DNA from: Undaria pinnatifida
Taxonomy: Eukaryota; Sar; Phaeophyceae; Laminariales; Alariaceae
Assembly (NCBI GenBank): GCA_012845835.1
Contig: JABAKD010000016.1
Location: 9,252,121-9,316,120 of the forward strand
Direction: 5' to 3'
Length of the DNA stretch: 64,000 bases
In this document: positions 22,128 to 33,570 of the stretch, piece after piece
Layout of the letters: every line of letters begins with the position of its first letter
Position numbering within the stretch: position 1 is the first letter of the stretch
Notes under the pieces: generated by a model
The model's input: the letters and a program-made list of their open reading frames with translations, nothing else
Told to the model about the DNA's origin: nothing
Database searches by the model: none
Translations under genes and position numbers: made by a program

Positions 22128-22425
22128 GTCACCGCTCACATGTGCGAGCAAAGGCCTCACCCCAGAACCGTATATACGAGCACTCACTCGTATTCGAATT
22201 CCGTACAGCGGTCGTCACTATTCAATAGGTCGTCACTATTCAATATAATCCCGTTGACTTGTTTTGCCGTTTTTGTTGCGATATGATAATTTATAAAATT
22301 ATTATTCTTAGACCGGTCAGCTTCGTACCGCCGTGAGAGTTCGATGCTCACTATCGGTACTTTGGAAGTTGCGCGCCGTCGTCTTTACTGATGTGATATT
22401 TCATTTTTTAATCCTCCGGCGAATG

Positions 22426-22505
22426 AAAAGAGCCCCCAACCCCCACCCGATACTAATTCCTAGTAATTTTGTCCCCCAAAAGGGGTTTCCAGCTGTAAAG
22501 GGGCT
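22426..22505 (+). mobile_element. TTAA-bounded 85-bp element, copy 3 (decayed ends)
   Basis: Core TACTAATTCCTAGTAATTTT and GGTTTCCAGCTGTAAAGGGG. The left boundary is lost. Confidence 0.65.
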
Positions 22506-22645
22506 ACGCTCACCACACTTGCACGTAATATCATACCCGTCTTGTGTCAATTTAAAGCTGAGCTGTGATCATCTATTGAATACATATATCTCCCATGGAT
22601 GTTCTCAGGGTGAACATAACCGGCATATTATGCACGGCCGTTTTT

Positions 22646-23040
22646 TCACTGCATGCCCGCGGGTCGTCACTCTGACAGCACTCCAGACAGCAGGCGCGTT
22701 CGTCTGTGCTCACGATTACCGTGCGGTTCGTACGGTGCAGGCAGCCCAACCGCTGCTGTAGTTTGTAGCCGCGAGTTGGTTGGTTGTGGGAGCGGGGGAA
22801 CTCGATGCCGTAGTTGAGTGGATACCGCTGCCATGTGTGTTCAGTTTGCACATTGGATCATTTCACTTGTGCGCCTTCTTCGTATCGTGCGTTTTTAGGC
22901 GGGAAAGCGTAGTATATCCCGGACGAATTTGATTTAATTAGGATTTTCGGCTTTCCCTAAGGCTCCAGCACCTTTGTGTGAACACGGACTCACTCTAGAT
23001 GTTTGACAAGAAGAGCTAATGTGAGACAACAACAACAACG
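22646..23040 (+). repeat. 395-bp dispersed repeat with (CAA)n end, copy 2
   Basis: High identity to 17567-17962 over the whole length. Its tail reads GAGCTAATGTGAGAC then (AAC)n, closer to the tail of the 18236-18400 family, which links the two families by a shared 3' end. Confidence 0.85.
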
Positions 23041-23324
23041 CGCGTGTCTGGAATACACGCCGGGCCCCGAAAATCGCTTCACAATGTGCGTGTAAACAGA
23101 CCAACACGCTTAAGCCATATCGTAGTCTTCGCATTGGAGAATATATAAATACCGCGAAAATGAAAGAATGTCTAAAAACATTCTGAACAATATTTTCGCG
23201 AAACCCGCGCGCGCAACGCGGCGTGCAGCATATGCTTACCGGCGCCTGCTCCGCTAAACAGCATTTCCGACCCGAAAGTTGCGCCAGCGTAGCAGCTAAC
23301 TAATGTCCCGGTCCACACTAGAGA
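23041..23324. other. Intergenic, no feature supported
   Basis: Nothing recognised. Confidence 0.3.
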
Positions 23325-23490
23325 TGTACCCTGTCGGGTACCCGGGCGAAACGGGTGCCCGGGTTTTTCCGAAGGTACTACTCAAATCCGTACCCGTGGC
23401 CGGTTACCCGTTATTTCAGGCATATTAACCCGGGTAGTGCGGGTACTCGGGAAGTATGAGTACCCGGGCACCCACCCGGACAATATGAAA
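23325..23490. repeat. CGGGTACCCGGG word block, copy 1
   Basis: Irregular repetition of CGGGTACCCGGG, CCCGGGTA and ACCCGTTA words. The same vocabulary occurs at 31150-31250, 31525-31700 and 60815-60935. Confidence 0.7.
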
Positions 23491-23496
23491 AAACAA

Positions 23497-23690
23497 AAAA
23501 ACACTCCAGCTGTGAAATCGAAGATTTCGTCGGAACTCATCCTTGCAAGCTGCGTGTGATACTCCGATCGCGTGTAATACTGGGTGTGTGTCCTCATGAA
23601 GGACATAGGTCGGAGACTCCCCTTTGCAACGAGAGATAGTGCAGCTTGTACCGGGGTCAACAGGGTGATGATATTGAGCACCGTTTACGG
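23497..23690 (+). repeat. CAGCTGTGAG-family repeat, copy 2
   Basis: Starts ACACTCCAGCTGTGAAATCG, continues as at 4141-4355, ends GGGTCAACAGGGTGATGATA. Confidence 0.8.
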
Positions 23691-24303
23691 GCAGAAAGGC
23701 GGCACCACATGAGGAGGGTAGAAGATAGTAGTGCGTAGGATACGATGCATGCTACGGCAGAGGTGTTCCACACTTTTTGTGAGGCTTTTCTCCTCCCTTC
23801 AGGACCTCCACACTTCCCCACCCAGAACCCAGAAACTGTTCAGGAAAAACGAAAATGCAACCCACTAACGAACAACAAACACATGGCCTAGGCATGAAGA
23901 AAAACAAGACACGAAAACAAAAAAAAATGATATCCCGGCAAAATATTGGGTTAAGACAACATGTCCCGAAAATTCAGAAAATACTACAACAAAAAGGAAT
24001 TCCGGCAGTGTTGGGTTAACATGTTCCGAAAATTCAGAAAATATTGCTGTTGCCAAAAATAGTGCTCTATCGTACAAGACGTCGTACAGCTGAGTTACAT
24101 CTAGCAAGCGCCGCATAAATGAGGCATACTCTTACTCCTATTATTTGTATCGATAGTAACAGCTCCTATTAATCAGGCCGTCGTCTGCCGGCTTCTCTGT
24201 GACACCCATCAAGCAGTTCCTGCTGCTAAAGAGGTAGACCAAAACCAACAAAAATGATCTTGTTGGTCGTGTTATAAAGCTTGATCTTCGGTTATTGTTA
24301 TAA
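23691..24303. other. Intergenic, no gene seen
   Basis: A short direct duplication (AATATTGGGTTAAGACAACATG / CAGTGTTGGGTTAACATG context, each followed by TTCCGAAAATTCAGAAAATA-like sequence) lies at 23935-24050. Confidence 0.4.
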
Positions 24304-25040
24304 GGCCATTTCTTATGCAGTCAGTTTCCGCCAGTCGAAAACGGCCCTTTTTGACTGGACTTTTTTTCGACTGGATTCTTCTGGTCCTTCCTTTTATCGT
24401 CAATCGAGTCGATTTTATAGGGTTTTTTTTCGGGCTCTTCCTAGAGGCGGTTGGTGTGAGGGAGTACTGCTGTACAGCAGTCGAAATCGGTTGGCAGCTC
24501 TGTGCTTCGCGCTTTCTCCGCGAGCATCGGCTCGGCGAACCCTCGTCCCAGCGAGTTGGTGGCTTTGGGCTTAGCCTAAAGCCGCCAAAGCTACCGCAGC
24601 CGCAGCCGTTGTTGGCAGCATGGGATCGAGACCGCGCGCTGCTGCCGTCATGTGATACACGCTGCTGGCGAGCAAAACTAGGAATCCGCCACGCTGACTT
24701 GCCGCGAGGAGCAACAGCTGGGATAGCCAAGCCAGCGTCAGCGCCTTGTATGATACTGCAGTGTGGTACTTGGTATGAGTGCGTGGCTGTGTGGCCGTGT
24801 GGGTGTTTGTTTGGTGGTGGGATGAGCGATGCGATCGGTTCAAAAAACACGTGTAAAACTTTTCCGACTGAGATTTTCGACTGGAGGATCCAGTCGAAAA
24901 ACTCGATTTTTTCGACTGGATCCGACAGTCGGAATTCTCAGTCGAAAAAAGTTGAGTCGAAAAAGCCCTTTTTCCAGGGTTCAGGTCGGGACGGGTTTCA
25001 TTGTCGGGTCACAACGGGATGGGAATGCAATGTGCCGGGA

Positions 25041-25290
25041 TACTTTGGCCGGGTTGCCGGGACTAAGTTTTTTGCCGGTACCGCCTTCGCGGTATCCGGG
25101 ACAATCTAAATATGCTGGTACATTTTCGACGGGAACGCAACATGCCGGAACCGCCTTCGGCGGTACCCGGTACAGCAAAATGTGCCGGTACTTTTTCGCC
25201 GGGAACGCAACATGCCGGGACCGTCTTCGGCGGCACCCGGTACAGCAAAATATGCCGGTACTTTTTCGACGGGAATGCAATATGCCGGAA
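25041..25290. repeat. 70-bp tandem repeat inside the PIF-like element
   Basis: TATGC(C/T)GGTAC recurs at 25111, 25181 and 25251, exactly 70 bp apart. Each unit holds CGGGAACGCAACATGCCGG and a CCGCCTTCGGCGGTA hairpin. Confidence 0.9.
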
Positions 25291-25759
25291 ATTGATGCGA
25301 ATGAAGTAAACCGGCTAGCTAGCCTAACCGGCAGAACGGTTGGCTTCGCCAGGTCATCAGAGGGGGACGGTTGCACCCGAACCAAAGCATAGACACCTCG
25401 GCCGACGCGGCCCCTGCACTACTTTCAGCACTGGGGTTCCCATCCGAAGCGCTCATTGTTCTGCTGGACCGCACACGCTAGGAGGTGTGGGCAGGTGGCT
25501 GGTGTTGGTCTGCACGGCTGCCGTCCACCCAATAAAAAATGGTTCTGCCGAAAAGGAACCGGCCCCGAACAAAAAAAAAAAAAAAAACAAATGGACCTCA
25601 CAGCACCGAAAAAAAAAAACTTCTGCAGAATGAAAAAAAAAACACTCGAAAGAGGAAAAAAAAAAAAACCTGTTTGGAAGGAAACGAACCCCGCACTTAG
25701 ATCTTATACGAGTTACAAATCATCTTCCAGACCACTCGGCCAGTGAAGAAGTGCACCAA

Positions 25760-26065
25760 ATCCCGGCAATCCATTATACCGGTACTTTTCTGCCGGGATT
25801 TCAATATGCCGGTACTTTTTGGGCGGTATCCGGTGCTCTAAAATGAACCGGTACATTTTTGTCGGGATTGCAATATGCCGGTACCCTTAGGGCGGTATCC
25901 GGGACACGAAAATCACGTGGGTTCATCCGGGCCCTAGTGCCATTTGTCGGGATATTTTAAACGGTTACCGGGACTGCGTTTTTTGCCGGTACCGCCTTCG
26001 GCGGTATTCGGGACCACCTAAATATGCCGGGATATGCCGGTATCCCGGATCCCGCCTACTAGGGT
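25760..26065. repeat. Degenerate CCGGTAC repeat, second block inside the PIF-like element
   Basis: About four diverged units with ATGCCGGTAC, GGGCGGTATCCGG and GCAATATGCCGG. Same vocabulary as 25041-25290 with looser spacing. Confidence 0.8.
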
Positions 26066-26201
26066 GGGATTTTGACGTCGGGATTTATCCCGACCTGAAC
26101 CCTGCCTTTTTCGACTGCGTACGAAAGAAAGCCCGATTTGGGCTTCAGTCGAAAAAGGCCGTGTTCGACTGACAAATCCGACTGCATAAGAAATGGCCTA
26201 A

Positions 26202-26545
26202 GGCTTAGTTTGGGTGAGCTATTGGTTCACCTTTTGCAAGTGGTCAAACGGACTAATACCCCACAAATAACTTGACAAATGGCGTCGTCGACAGACCATG
26301 GTTTTTTGGGGTCGTGGGTTCAAATCCCACATCCACCATGATAAACTTTTCCAGACTTTCCCCATGTCGAACTTGAAAAATACTCCCCCCGGTATACCCA
26401 GGAAATGAAACGGCTTGGATAGTTGACAGGTCCGCCCGTATAACCGGCCGACCTGGTATCCCGCCGTTTCAGGGGGAGAGAGTGTTATAAGGCTTAGTTT
26501 GGGTAAGCTTGCAAGTGGTCAAACGGACTAATACCCTACTAATAC
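26202..26545. repeat. Direct-repeat-flanked module with a tRNA-like 3' half
   Basis: AAGGCTTAGTTTGGGT and AAGTGGTCAAACGGACTAAT occur at 26200-26260 and again at 26491-26535. Between them, GTGGGTTCAAATCCCAC forms a T-arm-like hairpin followed by ATCCACCA (26311-26338), and TGGTCAAACGGACTAA upstream resembles an A-box region. The second direct repeat is preceded by a purine-rich GGGGGAGAGAG and begins TGTTATAAGG, so a small TRIM-type LTR element is an alternative. No complete cloverleaf was confirmed. Confidence 0.4.
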
Positions 26546-26669
26546 TTCAACAGTATCCTGTTTGCATTTTTTTTTTGAAGCTGCACGAGATAAACAAAAA
26601 AGTAGGTATTGCTGTACGAAGTACCAAATAGCCCCACGCTACTGTACGGAGCCGCGAAACCGCCGCACG

Positions 26670-26982
26670 TTTTTTTTTTCCTTTTTTTTTTGCACACTTT
26701 CACTTTCCAGCTTCTGGACAAGCCGTGGTCACAGGTGTCATCCCTTCTCCTCCCCGGTTCTTGCCTTCAATTTTTATCGCGCGTAGGGTTCAGCAATCCC
26801 ACTGCTCGTCGATTGTTCATCGAGTGTTGCTAACTCACGCTCTCGCGCTTTCCGCAAGTCAATTTGTCCACAAGAAAAAGTCCCAACGAATTTATACGAG
26901 TATGCATTCGGCGGGGCTCGAACTCACGAAACTGACCTATACCAGGCTCGAGGATGACCTGATACGCCACCGGGGCGACCGG
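26670..26982 (-). mobile_element. SINE-1 copy 2
   Basis: Full-length on the minus strand, head CCGGTCGCCCCGGTGGCGTA, B box GAGTTCGAGC, A-tail visible as T runs at 26670-26690. Confidence 0.87.
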
Positions 26983-27397
26983 TTCATATATCATACAGCT
27001 ACTTACAAATAATATCGATCTCCTGAAAGGCCCTGCGAGGCCTCCATTTTTGTCGCTTTCTACACCAACTTCAAGACATTCTCCTCTGCGGACGGCTGAG
27101 CGGGCTCGGATGCCTGAAACAGCGCTTCTCAGCATTTTCCTTGCTTTTAAATTTAAATTTAAAAGTCCATTTTCTCGGAACGTTGAATTTTTTGTTTCCC
27201 CTAACTTTAAAACTCCTGTTTTTCGGGAATACCACATACTACAAGGACACCGCCTCCTCTCGTTACTTGCGGAACGGTCCAGCTTTTCCTTGATTTCTTT
27301 CGCGTGTGTTTTGTAGTTGCCAGCACGAAGCTTTCATCATACCAGAAGAGGTCCTATCCTGATGATATAAGGTTGGCTCATCACATCATCAGCCCAG
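26983..27397. other. Intergenic, no feature supported
   Basis: AT-rich; a TTTAAATTTAAATTTAAA palindrome lies at about 27146-27164. Confidence 0.3.
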
Positions 27398-27930
27398 CTC
27401 CGCCCAGCAGCGCTAGCTCAGCAGCGCAGCGCCGTGCAGTGCCGTTCCCTGGCGTGTCCTGCTGTGCGGTGCGGTACTGCAGTGCGATGCTGTGCGGTGC
27501 TGTGCGGTGCTGTGCCGTGGTGAGTTCATGTCATACCAGAGGTCCCATCTTGGTACTCGTATAACGTGGCGCATCAACATCAACTCGGCTTCGCTCAGCA
27601 AAGCGCACAGCAGCACTAGCTGAGCATCGCAGCGCCGTGCAGTGCCGCGCGGGGCCGTGCCCTGCCGTGCCCTGCCCGTGCCATGCCGTGCGGTACTGCT
27701 GTGCGGTGCTGTGCCATGCTGTGCCGTGCTGCGTGCTTTTTGCTGTACATTTTACATGCCAAGTATCATTCGAAGTGTCCTACCACCGGTACTACTGCTG
27801 TACGTACCAGGTGCTGAACGTTGAATCACAAAAATGCTCTCACAGCTCAGCTCGGCAGCGCAGCGCCGTGCGGTGCCGTACGGTGCCGTGCCTGGCCCTG
27901 CGGTGCTGTGCCGTGCCGCGCTGTGCTTTC
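27398..27930. repeat. GCCGTGCGGTGCTGTGC word block in three segments
   Basis: Three segments (about 27398-27525, 27584-27735, 27838-27930) each begin with CAGCTC/AGCGCAGCGCCGTGC and continue as permutations of GTGCCGTGC, GTGCGGT and GTGCTGTGC. A reverse-complement block is at 32980-33085. Confidence 0.75.
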
Positions 27931-28787
27931 TGTCGAGCATACAGCAGCACCAGGCATCATGCGATACCCGGTACCGACCGGTGTATGTACGTGTGTAATC
28001 GTCTTTTTTCGCTTCCTTCATTTGATTGTCATCTCTCGGTCCTCCTGTGTTTCGAAAACTGCACCCATACTTGCGATCAGAACGTGACATCGCCAACAAG
28101 CACAAACAGCACAGCACAGCGCAATCAGCTCTTCGTGCAAAGCCGCTCTTGGCACTATCATATCGCTGGATGTACCAAATCATGGACCTCTTCTGCCGGC
28201 TTCACATTTAGTTGTACTGCTCCTTGCGCGAGCGTACCGGGTGGCGTCAGCTGCCCGCGGAGCGGAGCCCTTGTTTATACCACAAAAATGAAAGCATGAA
28301 AGTATAAATCACCGCCTACGCATTTGCGGCACAACAAGCAGTGACACAGCAGGGTTACTTGTTGTGCCGTTGCGCAAGTATACAAAAACTGCAAAAATGA
28401 ACGCACACAATGCCGAAATTGCCGAAGTTTGTCCCGTCCCCCCCCAAAAAAAAAAGAGAAAAAAACAGCCCCGTATTTCCAACACTAACGAAGGGAAACT
28501 ACAACGAAGATATTTGACGGGCAGCACCCACCCTATAATACCGAACACTCGGACACATTGGCGACACAGCAGCGCTAGATAGCAGCAACAACAGTACACT
28601 GCCAGCCCTCTCACAAGAAATAGCCAGCCCGACAAAAACCTTAGCCCACAGAATACGGGGAAAAAAAGAAAAAAAGAAAGTCGACAGCTGTCGCACTGAA
28701 ACGAGTGCAGGACATATATACGTTCTCACATAAGAAATCCAGGCTAAAACCAACATAAAAGGGTTCCTACCCAGAGGGACGGCACCC
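27931..28787. other. Intergenic, no feature supported
   Basis: Overlapping frames only. Confidence 0.3.
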
Positions 28788-28795
28788 TGCATCGC

Positions 28796-29326
28796 TAGGG
28801 TCAGGCCCATAATGCCCGCGTGGTTATTAGCATTACCAGCCTTTTTGAACATAAGAAAAAGCATAAGTGCGAGGGGCATATGCTCGAGCATATTTAGCAA
28901 AAAGAGCGTACACGCATAGGCGACGAGCATTGCTGCCTCATTTTGGGCATAAAACGTACGTGCGAGGAGCATATGCTCGAGCAAATTTTAGCTCAAAGAG
29001 CATACACACATAGGCGACGAGCATTGCTGGTTCGTTTTGGGCACGACCCCTGTAGATGTAGGGCATAAGAGGTGTTCAAGACATTTCTAACGGCGCCTGG
29101 TGTTTAATCATTCGATTATTTTGGTGGTACTTCGACTTAATTACACCGGCGAGCATAAAGTGGCATTTTGAAGCATATATATCCGCCATTAAACGGAGCA
29201 TAAGTGGGGGCATGAACACCGAAAAAAAACATAACTAGTGAGCATAATTGACTTGTTTTAGCATACGCTTTAAAAAAAAAAAGAGCATAAAATTAGAGAA
29301 AAAAAGGCATTATGGGCCTGACCCTA
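28796..29326. mobile_element. hAT-like MITE (531 bp)
   Basis: Perfect 21-bp terminal inverted repeats beginning TAGGGTCAGGCCCATAATGC. Flanked by TGCATCGC (28788-28795) and TGTATCGC (29327-29334), an 8-bp target duplication with one mismatch. An 8-bp duplication and a TA(G)GG terminus are features of hAT elements. The interior is packed with GAGCATA and GCATAA words (about 20), which resemble subterminal transposase-binding repeats, and holds an internal near-duplication (28870-28935 vs 28945-29030). It has no transposase, and the 161-codon minus frame crossing its edge is not a gene. Confidence 0.88.
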
Positions 29327-29689
29327 TGTATCGCTCTCTGGGACAGGACTACGACTTGTTCTGATGGGAAACCCCAAACACTTCAGGCGAGCGTAAATTG
29401 CACACCGGGTGTGCAAGCGAAACTTTGCACACCCACTAGTCAGTACCGGCCGTCTGACAAGAGAACCCGAGATATTTGTTTTAGGCTATACACGTCGTAT
29501 TCGAGATACGGCGGTGTGTGCTACACTATACCTTCAACACGACAGCTGCGGTCGAATTTCATATTTCCCCGTCGTGACTTTTAGGGAGGCTGCCTTTACC
29601 GAAATTTAGCCCAACCCGATGCCAGGATATTTCTTTGGTTCAGCACTGCTGTACTGTATATAGATAGGCCAAAACTTGCAGGGGGGTGA

Positions 29690-29860
29690 GTGGTGGTTGG
29701 GGGGGGGGCGGCAACGCCAACAACCCGAACCCGAGCCGGAACCCGAACCCTACCGTCATGGGGTGACCCGTGCTTGGATGCCGTGGGTTGTGAAGAAGGG
29801 CGGCCGTCGTGGGTGCTGTGCTTTGGAAAGACGCACCACCCACAGATTTCTACGTCCTGC
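29690..29860. repeat. CCCGAACCCGA block, copy 1
   Basis: G-run, then AACCCGAACCCGAGCCGGAA-type words, then GGGGTGACCCGTGCTTGGATGCC and GGAAAGACGCA. A diverged copy with the same order is at 56795-56960. Confidence 0.6.
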
Positions 29861-30289
29861 ATATATTTGAGGCCAAGTTTCTTGTGGGCTCCTACGTACG
29901 AGGGCCCGTATTATACGAGGCTTTTTGTGTTGGTCGTGCGAATGTTGAGCTTTGCTCTGCGGCCGTTTAGTTCCTTGAGGGGCTCCTTTGACATATGATA
30001 CGAGAGGATTGGGTGTGTGTTTGTTTTGTTTTCGCTGTGGCCGTGGCGGTTTGGTGGAAACCCTGCGAAAAAGTTAAAATATCGGGGTGGGATCGTAGCG
30101 CTTTGTGGGCACCACCAGCGGCAAATTATATACTCAGGGTCAGTGTGGCATGCCAGGCGTGCAAAGTGTTACCACAGTAGCACACCAGATGTGCAAAATG
30201 TTAATTAGCATACTCGGTTTGCACTCGCAAGGGTCAAAACTGACAGTTGTTCGGACGCAACGACAGCGGTTCAAATAAATAACTCCCTC

Positions 30290-30395
30290 CCCCTCCCCTT
30301 CCTGCCTGGATGGTGAAAACTCGACGTGCTCCGTCCCGGCATAGTAGGGATGCGAGGGTCTATGGTCATAGGACTACGGCCATGCACAAACTGAG
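30290..30395 (+). repeat. GTGCTCCGTCCCGGCAT-family repeat, copy 2
   Basis: TGGTGAAAACTCGACGTGCTC through GGCCATGCACAAACTGAG; shorter than copy 3. Confidence 0.8.
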
Positions 30396-30835
30396 TTCCC
30401 CCTCTCCTCCCCCCCCCACCCCTTGCTCCCCTTGATATATAGATATACAATAGTGGGCTTCGGTTGGCACCGACGCTGTAAAACATTAAATGTATACTGG
30501 GGTTGGCGTTGGTTGGAAATGACGCTGTAAAACATTCCAATCACCGCGTGAGCTACGTAGACAACCAGTGTATCGCCTTTTGTTTTTGTTTTGTCGGTCA
30601 CCAGGATGGTTATCGAGTTAGATCATATTGTACGGCGTGGAGAACCCTAACTCCGCACAAGGGGAATGATCGCACCACGTAGTGTGAACATGGTAAGGCA
30701 CCCACGAGGCAGTTGTACAGTAATACCCATTACTGTCTCTGGAGTGGCCACACCAGAAAACATAGTAACTAATTGTCGCTGTCATCCATGAGCAAGAAAG
30801 GAGGCACAAGATGCCGAAGTCCGTCCTACGAGCGG

Positions 30836-31015
30836 TTCTTGGAAGGATGCAGTTCACCCTTCATGCGACTCGCCGAACACCTCACGGCGCTTCGCGCTTG
30901 GTGGAAGCAGTGTCTGCTTGGTTGGTGAAAACCCGACGTGCTCCGTCCCGGCATAGCAGAGATGCGAGGGTCTATGGTCGTATGACTACGGCCATGCACA
31001 AACTGAGTACCCCCC
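30836..31015 (+). repeat. GTGCTCCGTCCCGGCAT-family repeat, copy 3
   Basis: Longest copy, from AGTTCACCCTTCATGCGACT-type start through GCCGAACACCTCACGGCGC to GCCATGCACAAACTGAG and a poly-C run. Confidence 0.8.
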
Positions 31016-31149
31016 CCCGCCCAGTCCCCTTTTCAACAAACGACATGTACAACAAATACAAATGCTTTTGTGGACCCTGACACTTGTTTATATTTCATTT
31101 TGGAAGGATTTTGGAAGGCTTGGTGGGGGACGTCAAAACCGGGGACACG

Positions 31150-31700
31150 TAAACAACCAGGTATCCGGGTATCTGGGTACCCGGGGGTACCCGGGTACCC
31201 GTTGTATGTCGAGTGCCGAACTGCGTATCCGGGTACCTGTTCATGTCGGGCGTCCGGTGCCGATGCGTGCTATGACAGAGGCAGCACTTTCGGACTGTTT
31301 TTCGTTTCTGAACGGCGGGGCTCCTTAACCCAAAATCGTCGGAAATAGGCCATTTTTGTTTTTCAACCTAATTATTTTGTATGCCTAGGCCATTGCGTTT
31401 CTTCATCGGGTTGGACTTAGTAAGTTCATCGCTCAAAGTCAAGTTGTGGGTGAGGTCCAGAGCTCCTCAAGCAGCCGCCCCCAAAAGGCAAAAAAATGGC
31501 GCACCTCTATCGAAGCATGTGTCTGCCCAGGTACCCGGGTGGTATCCGGGCCCAAATACTCCGCAAGTGCCAGGCCCTGCCGTACCCGAACGGGTAGTGA
31601 CGGGTCCGGGTGTATTACCCGCCGGGTATCCGGGTAGCAAACGAACACGGTACAACTCTTTAATAACCCGTTTAATAACCCATTTAATAACCCGTTTGAG
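31150..31700. repeat. CGGGTACCCGGG word blocks, copies 2 and 3
   Basis: 31150-31250 and 31525-31700 repeat GGTACCCGGGTACCCG, TCCGGGTA and TTTAATAACCCG words, around an unrelated stretch at 31260-31520. Confidence 0.7.
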
Positions 31701-31938
31701 GCTTGAGAAGGAAAGCAAGTCAAAACCTATATGACGATCGCAGCATCCACCATACGAATTAGCCCGGACTGCCGGTAGGTAGGGGGGACTGTCCGAGCAG
31801 CAATCTAACCAGCTGTACCACGCGCATACAGGGCGGTCAGACCTGTGTACCGCTGCACGCTCAATATCAAGGCAAATCGGGATAAGCGGTTCCAAAATCG
31901 TGCTTTTCAGTTTGAATACTTTTATTATTTATCCCTAG

Positions 31939-32220
31939 ATGCCAAAGCGGCGCAGCTACGTTTCCGCCCCGTTTTGGATCAATAGAGCCGCATCCACGTT
32001 TTTGGAGACACTACCTTGGGATTATCAGGGTGGGGTATTTTTCGCACTTGCAAAAGGGTACCCGCTTGATAGTGTTCGCACTCGTCGTTTTCTTGGTTCC
32101 TTTTATTCCCCTTACTTAAAAAGTATCGTAGTGAATAGTTCAGACACGTCCTTTCACTGCCCACGGGGGGCCACTATCGAGGTCTTGGACTCGCTTCATA
32201 GAGCAGGCGTCGTCAGCTAA
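31939..32220 (+). CDS. Hypothetical 93-codon ORF
   Basis: Begins MPKRRSYVSAPFW and lacks low complexity, unlike most frames in the window. No recognised domain, no clear splice context and no second copy. It may be chance or a decayed element frame. Confidence 0.15.
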   Translation: MPKRRSYVSAPFWINRAASTFLETLPWDYQGGVFFALAKGYPLDSVRTRRFLGSFYSPYLKSIVVNSSDTSFHCPRGATIEVLDSLHRAGVVS

Positions 32221-32384
32221 GCTGCAAAACCCTTGCACACGCCTGACATATCAGATCCCTACTGATGATCAATATGGTCTAAGACTGTCCGGGCAGACAG
32301 CTCCCTAGCCTAAACGATCTAGAATGGTCTATTGACCATGTTGCCGGGCTAGAGTAGCCTTTGGAAATATATCTAGATTTGATT

Positions 32385-32480
32385 TTTATTATAAAAAATA
32401 TTTCAAGGACGTCAACCGTGAGTTCGACGAATTTCAGGTCAATAGTCATCTATGCAAGCTGCGTTGTTGGTACTTGTCAT
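32385..32480 (+). repeat. GTCAGCTGTGAGTTCGACGA-family fragment
   Basis: ATTTCAAGGACGTCAACCGTG then AGTTCGACGAATTT, GGTC. Related ends lie at 38090-38125 (plus), 51690-51750 (minus) and 62370-62430 (plus). Possibly a distant relative of the CAGCTGTGAG family. Confidence 0.6.
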
Positions 32481-32979
32481 ACACTATGTGGGTGAGTTTT
32501 TATTGGGATGGGTCCTATTTTTTGTCCGCTATAATGGTAAGTGTTGGTATTTTTACTTATTCTTACTTTAGATGGGGAATTTCCAGCTAGATCTAACATC
32601 ACATCTATTTTATGAATCTAGTACTACTACTGTAGTTTCCACTATACTTCTCTACCAGGTGTCATATATTTCGAAGTATATGGTAAGCGGTTTATTTTGT
32701 TTTTTCTTCCCCCCGGATTTCATCTGGATTTGATCTGAATGATGTAGCACACGTTACCTGGGTTGGGTTTGTACTATAAATAAAAAGATCCTTCACAACA
32801 CATCATGGCGACAGATACAAGAATATGACCGAGATGATCCACAGCAGTAGCATGTGTGAACCTTTGCAAATGATACGATACACACGCTGGTATCACACAC
32901 TGCTTGATGCCTGAAAATACCAGCAAAGGAGGCGACAAAAAATACGCAGTCCCTCGCACTATGCTATGCGGTATGTGTT

Positions 32980-33130
32980 CACAGCACCGCACAGCACGGC
33001 ACCGCACAGCACAGCACCGTACAGCACGGCACCGCACAGCACGGCACCGCAGCGCATCGTACGGCGCTGCGCTGCTGAGCTAGAGTGGCGGTGCGCTACT
33101 GAGCTGAGCTGAGCTGATCTGATGAGCCAA
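32980..33130. repeat. GCACCGCACAGCACG word block
   Basis: Reverse complement of the 27398-27930 vocabulary; then GAGCTGAGCTGAGCTGATCT repeats to 33130. Confidence 0.75.
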
Positions 33131-33570
33131 GCTGAGCTCAGCTGGGACCTAAAGAGGCGGTATTGAAGTTTGGAGGTTTCGAGCGGCCAGGGATGTACCA
33201 ATCGAGCCCGCTCACGAAAACCACAAAATAAGTGTATGATGATCGAGTACGAGCAGACTACCAGGTACGAGGTATCATATGGGTGTGTAACCGGCGACCA
33301 ATGGTCAAGGAGCAGAAGCTCACTGATTTGCTGTGGTCCCTCTATAGTGCCGATTGCAAGCTATACAAGTAGCGCCCGTAAAATCGCTTGGTAGACGGGA
33401 ACCACCAGCGGCGGCAGTGCGGAGTAGTGCTGGCTACCGCTATAGTGCTGGCGTTTCCTTCTTCGTATTGTGACATATCGGCACTGAAGAGGGACCACTC
33501 CTACTTGTAACGACTTTGGAGCTTGCGAAGCAAAATAAACACCGAAAAAATGTTGACGATCTCAGCATCG

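Larger units (their letters stand above)
24304..26198. mobile_element. PIF/Harbinger-like non-autonomous element (1.9 kb)
   Basis: Left end GGCCATTTCTTATGCAGTC (24304) is matched by the exact inverted sequence GACTGCATAAGAAATGGCC ending at 26198. The similarity extends inward about 60 bp on each side (CAGTCGAA, GGCC, TTTTTCGACTG words). Both ends are flanked by TAA (24301-24303 and 26199-26201), and 3-bp TAA/TTA duplications are typical of PIF/Harbinger elements. The interior holds two tandem arrays of CCGGTACC-type units and more GTCGAAAAA words, but no transposase frame, so it would need a helper in trans. Superfamily assignment is inference from the duplication size. Confidence 0.75.

Noticed and set aside
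24315-25109. 264-codon plus ORF
   Set aside because: Covers the left end, interior and satellite of the PIF-like element; no transposase motif (no DDE pattern).
28499-28984. 161-codon hydrophobic minus ORF
   Set aside because: It crosses the edge of the hAT-like MITE, and its Met/Leu-rich sequence comes from repeated GAGCATA words.
23325-31700. Telomere-like or centromere repeats
   Set aside because: CGGGTACC words do not form a regular short array, and no TTTAGGG-type tract was seen.
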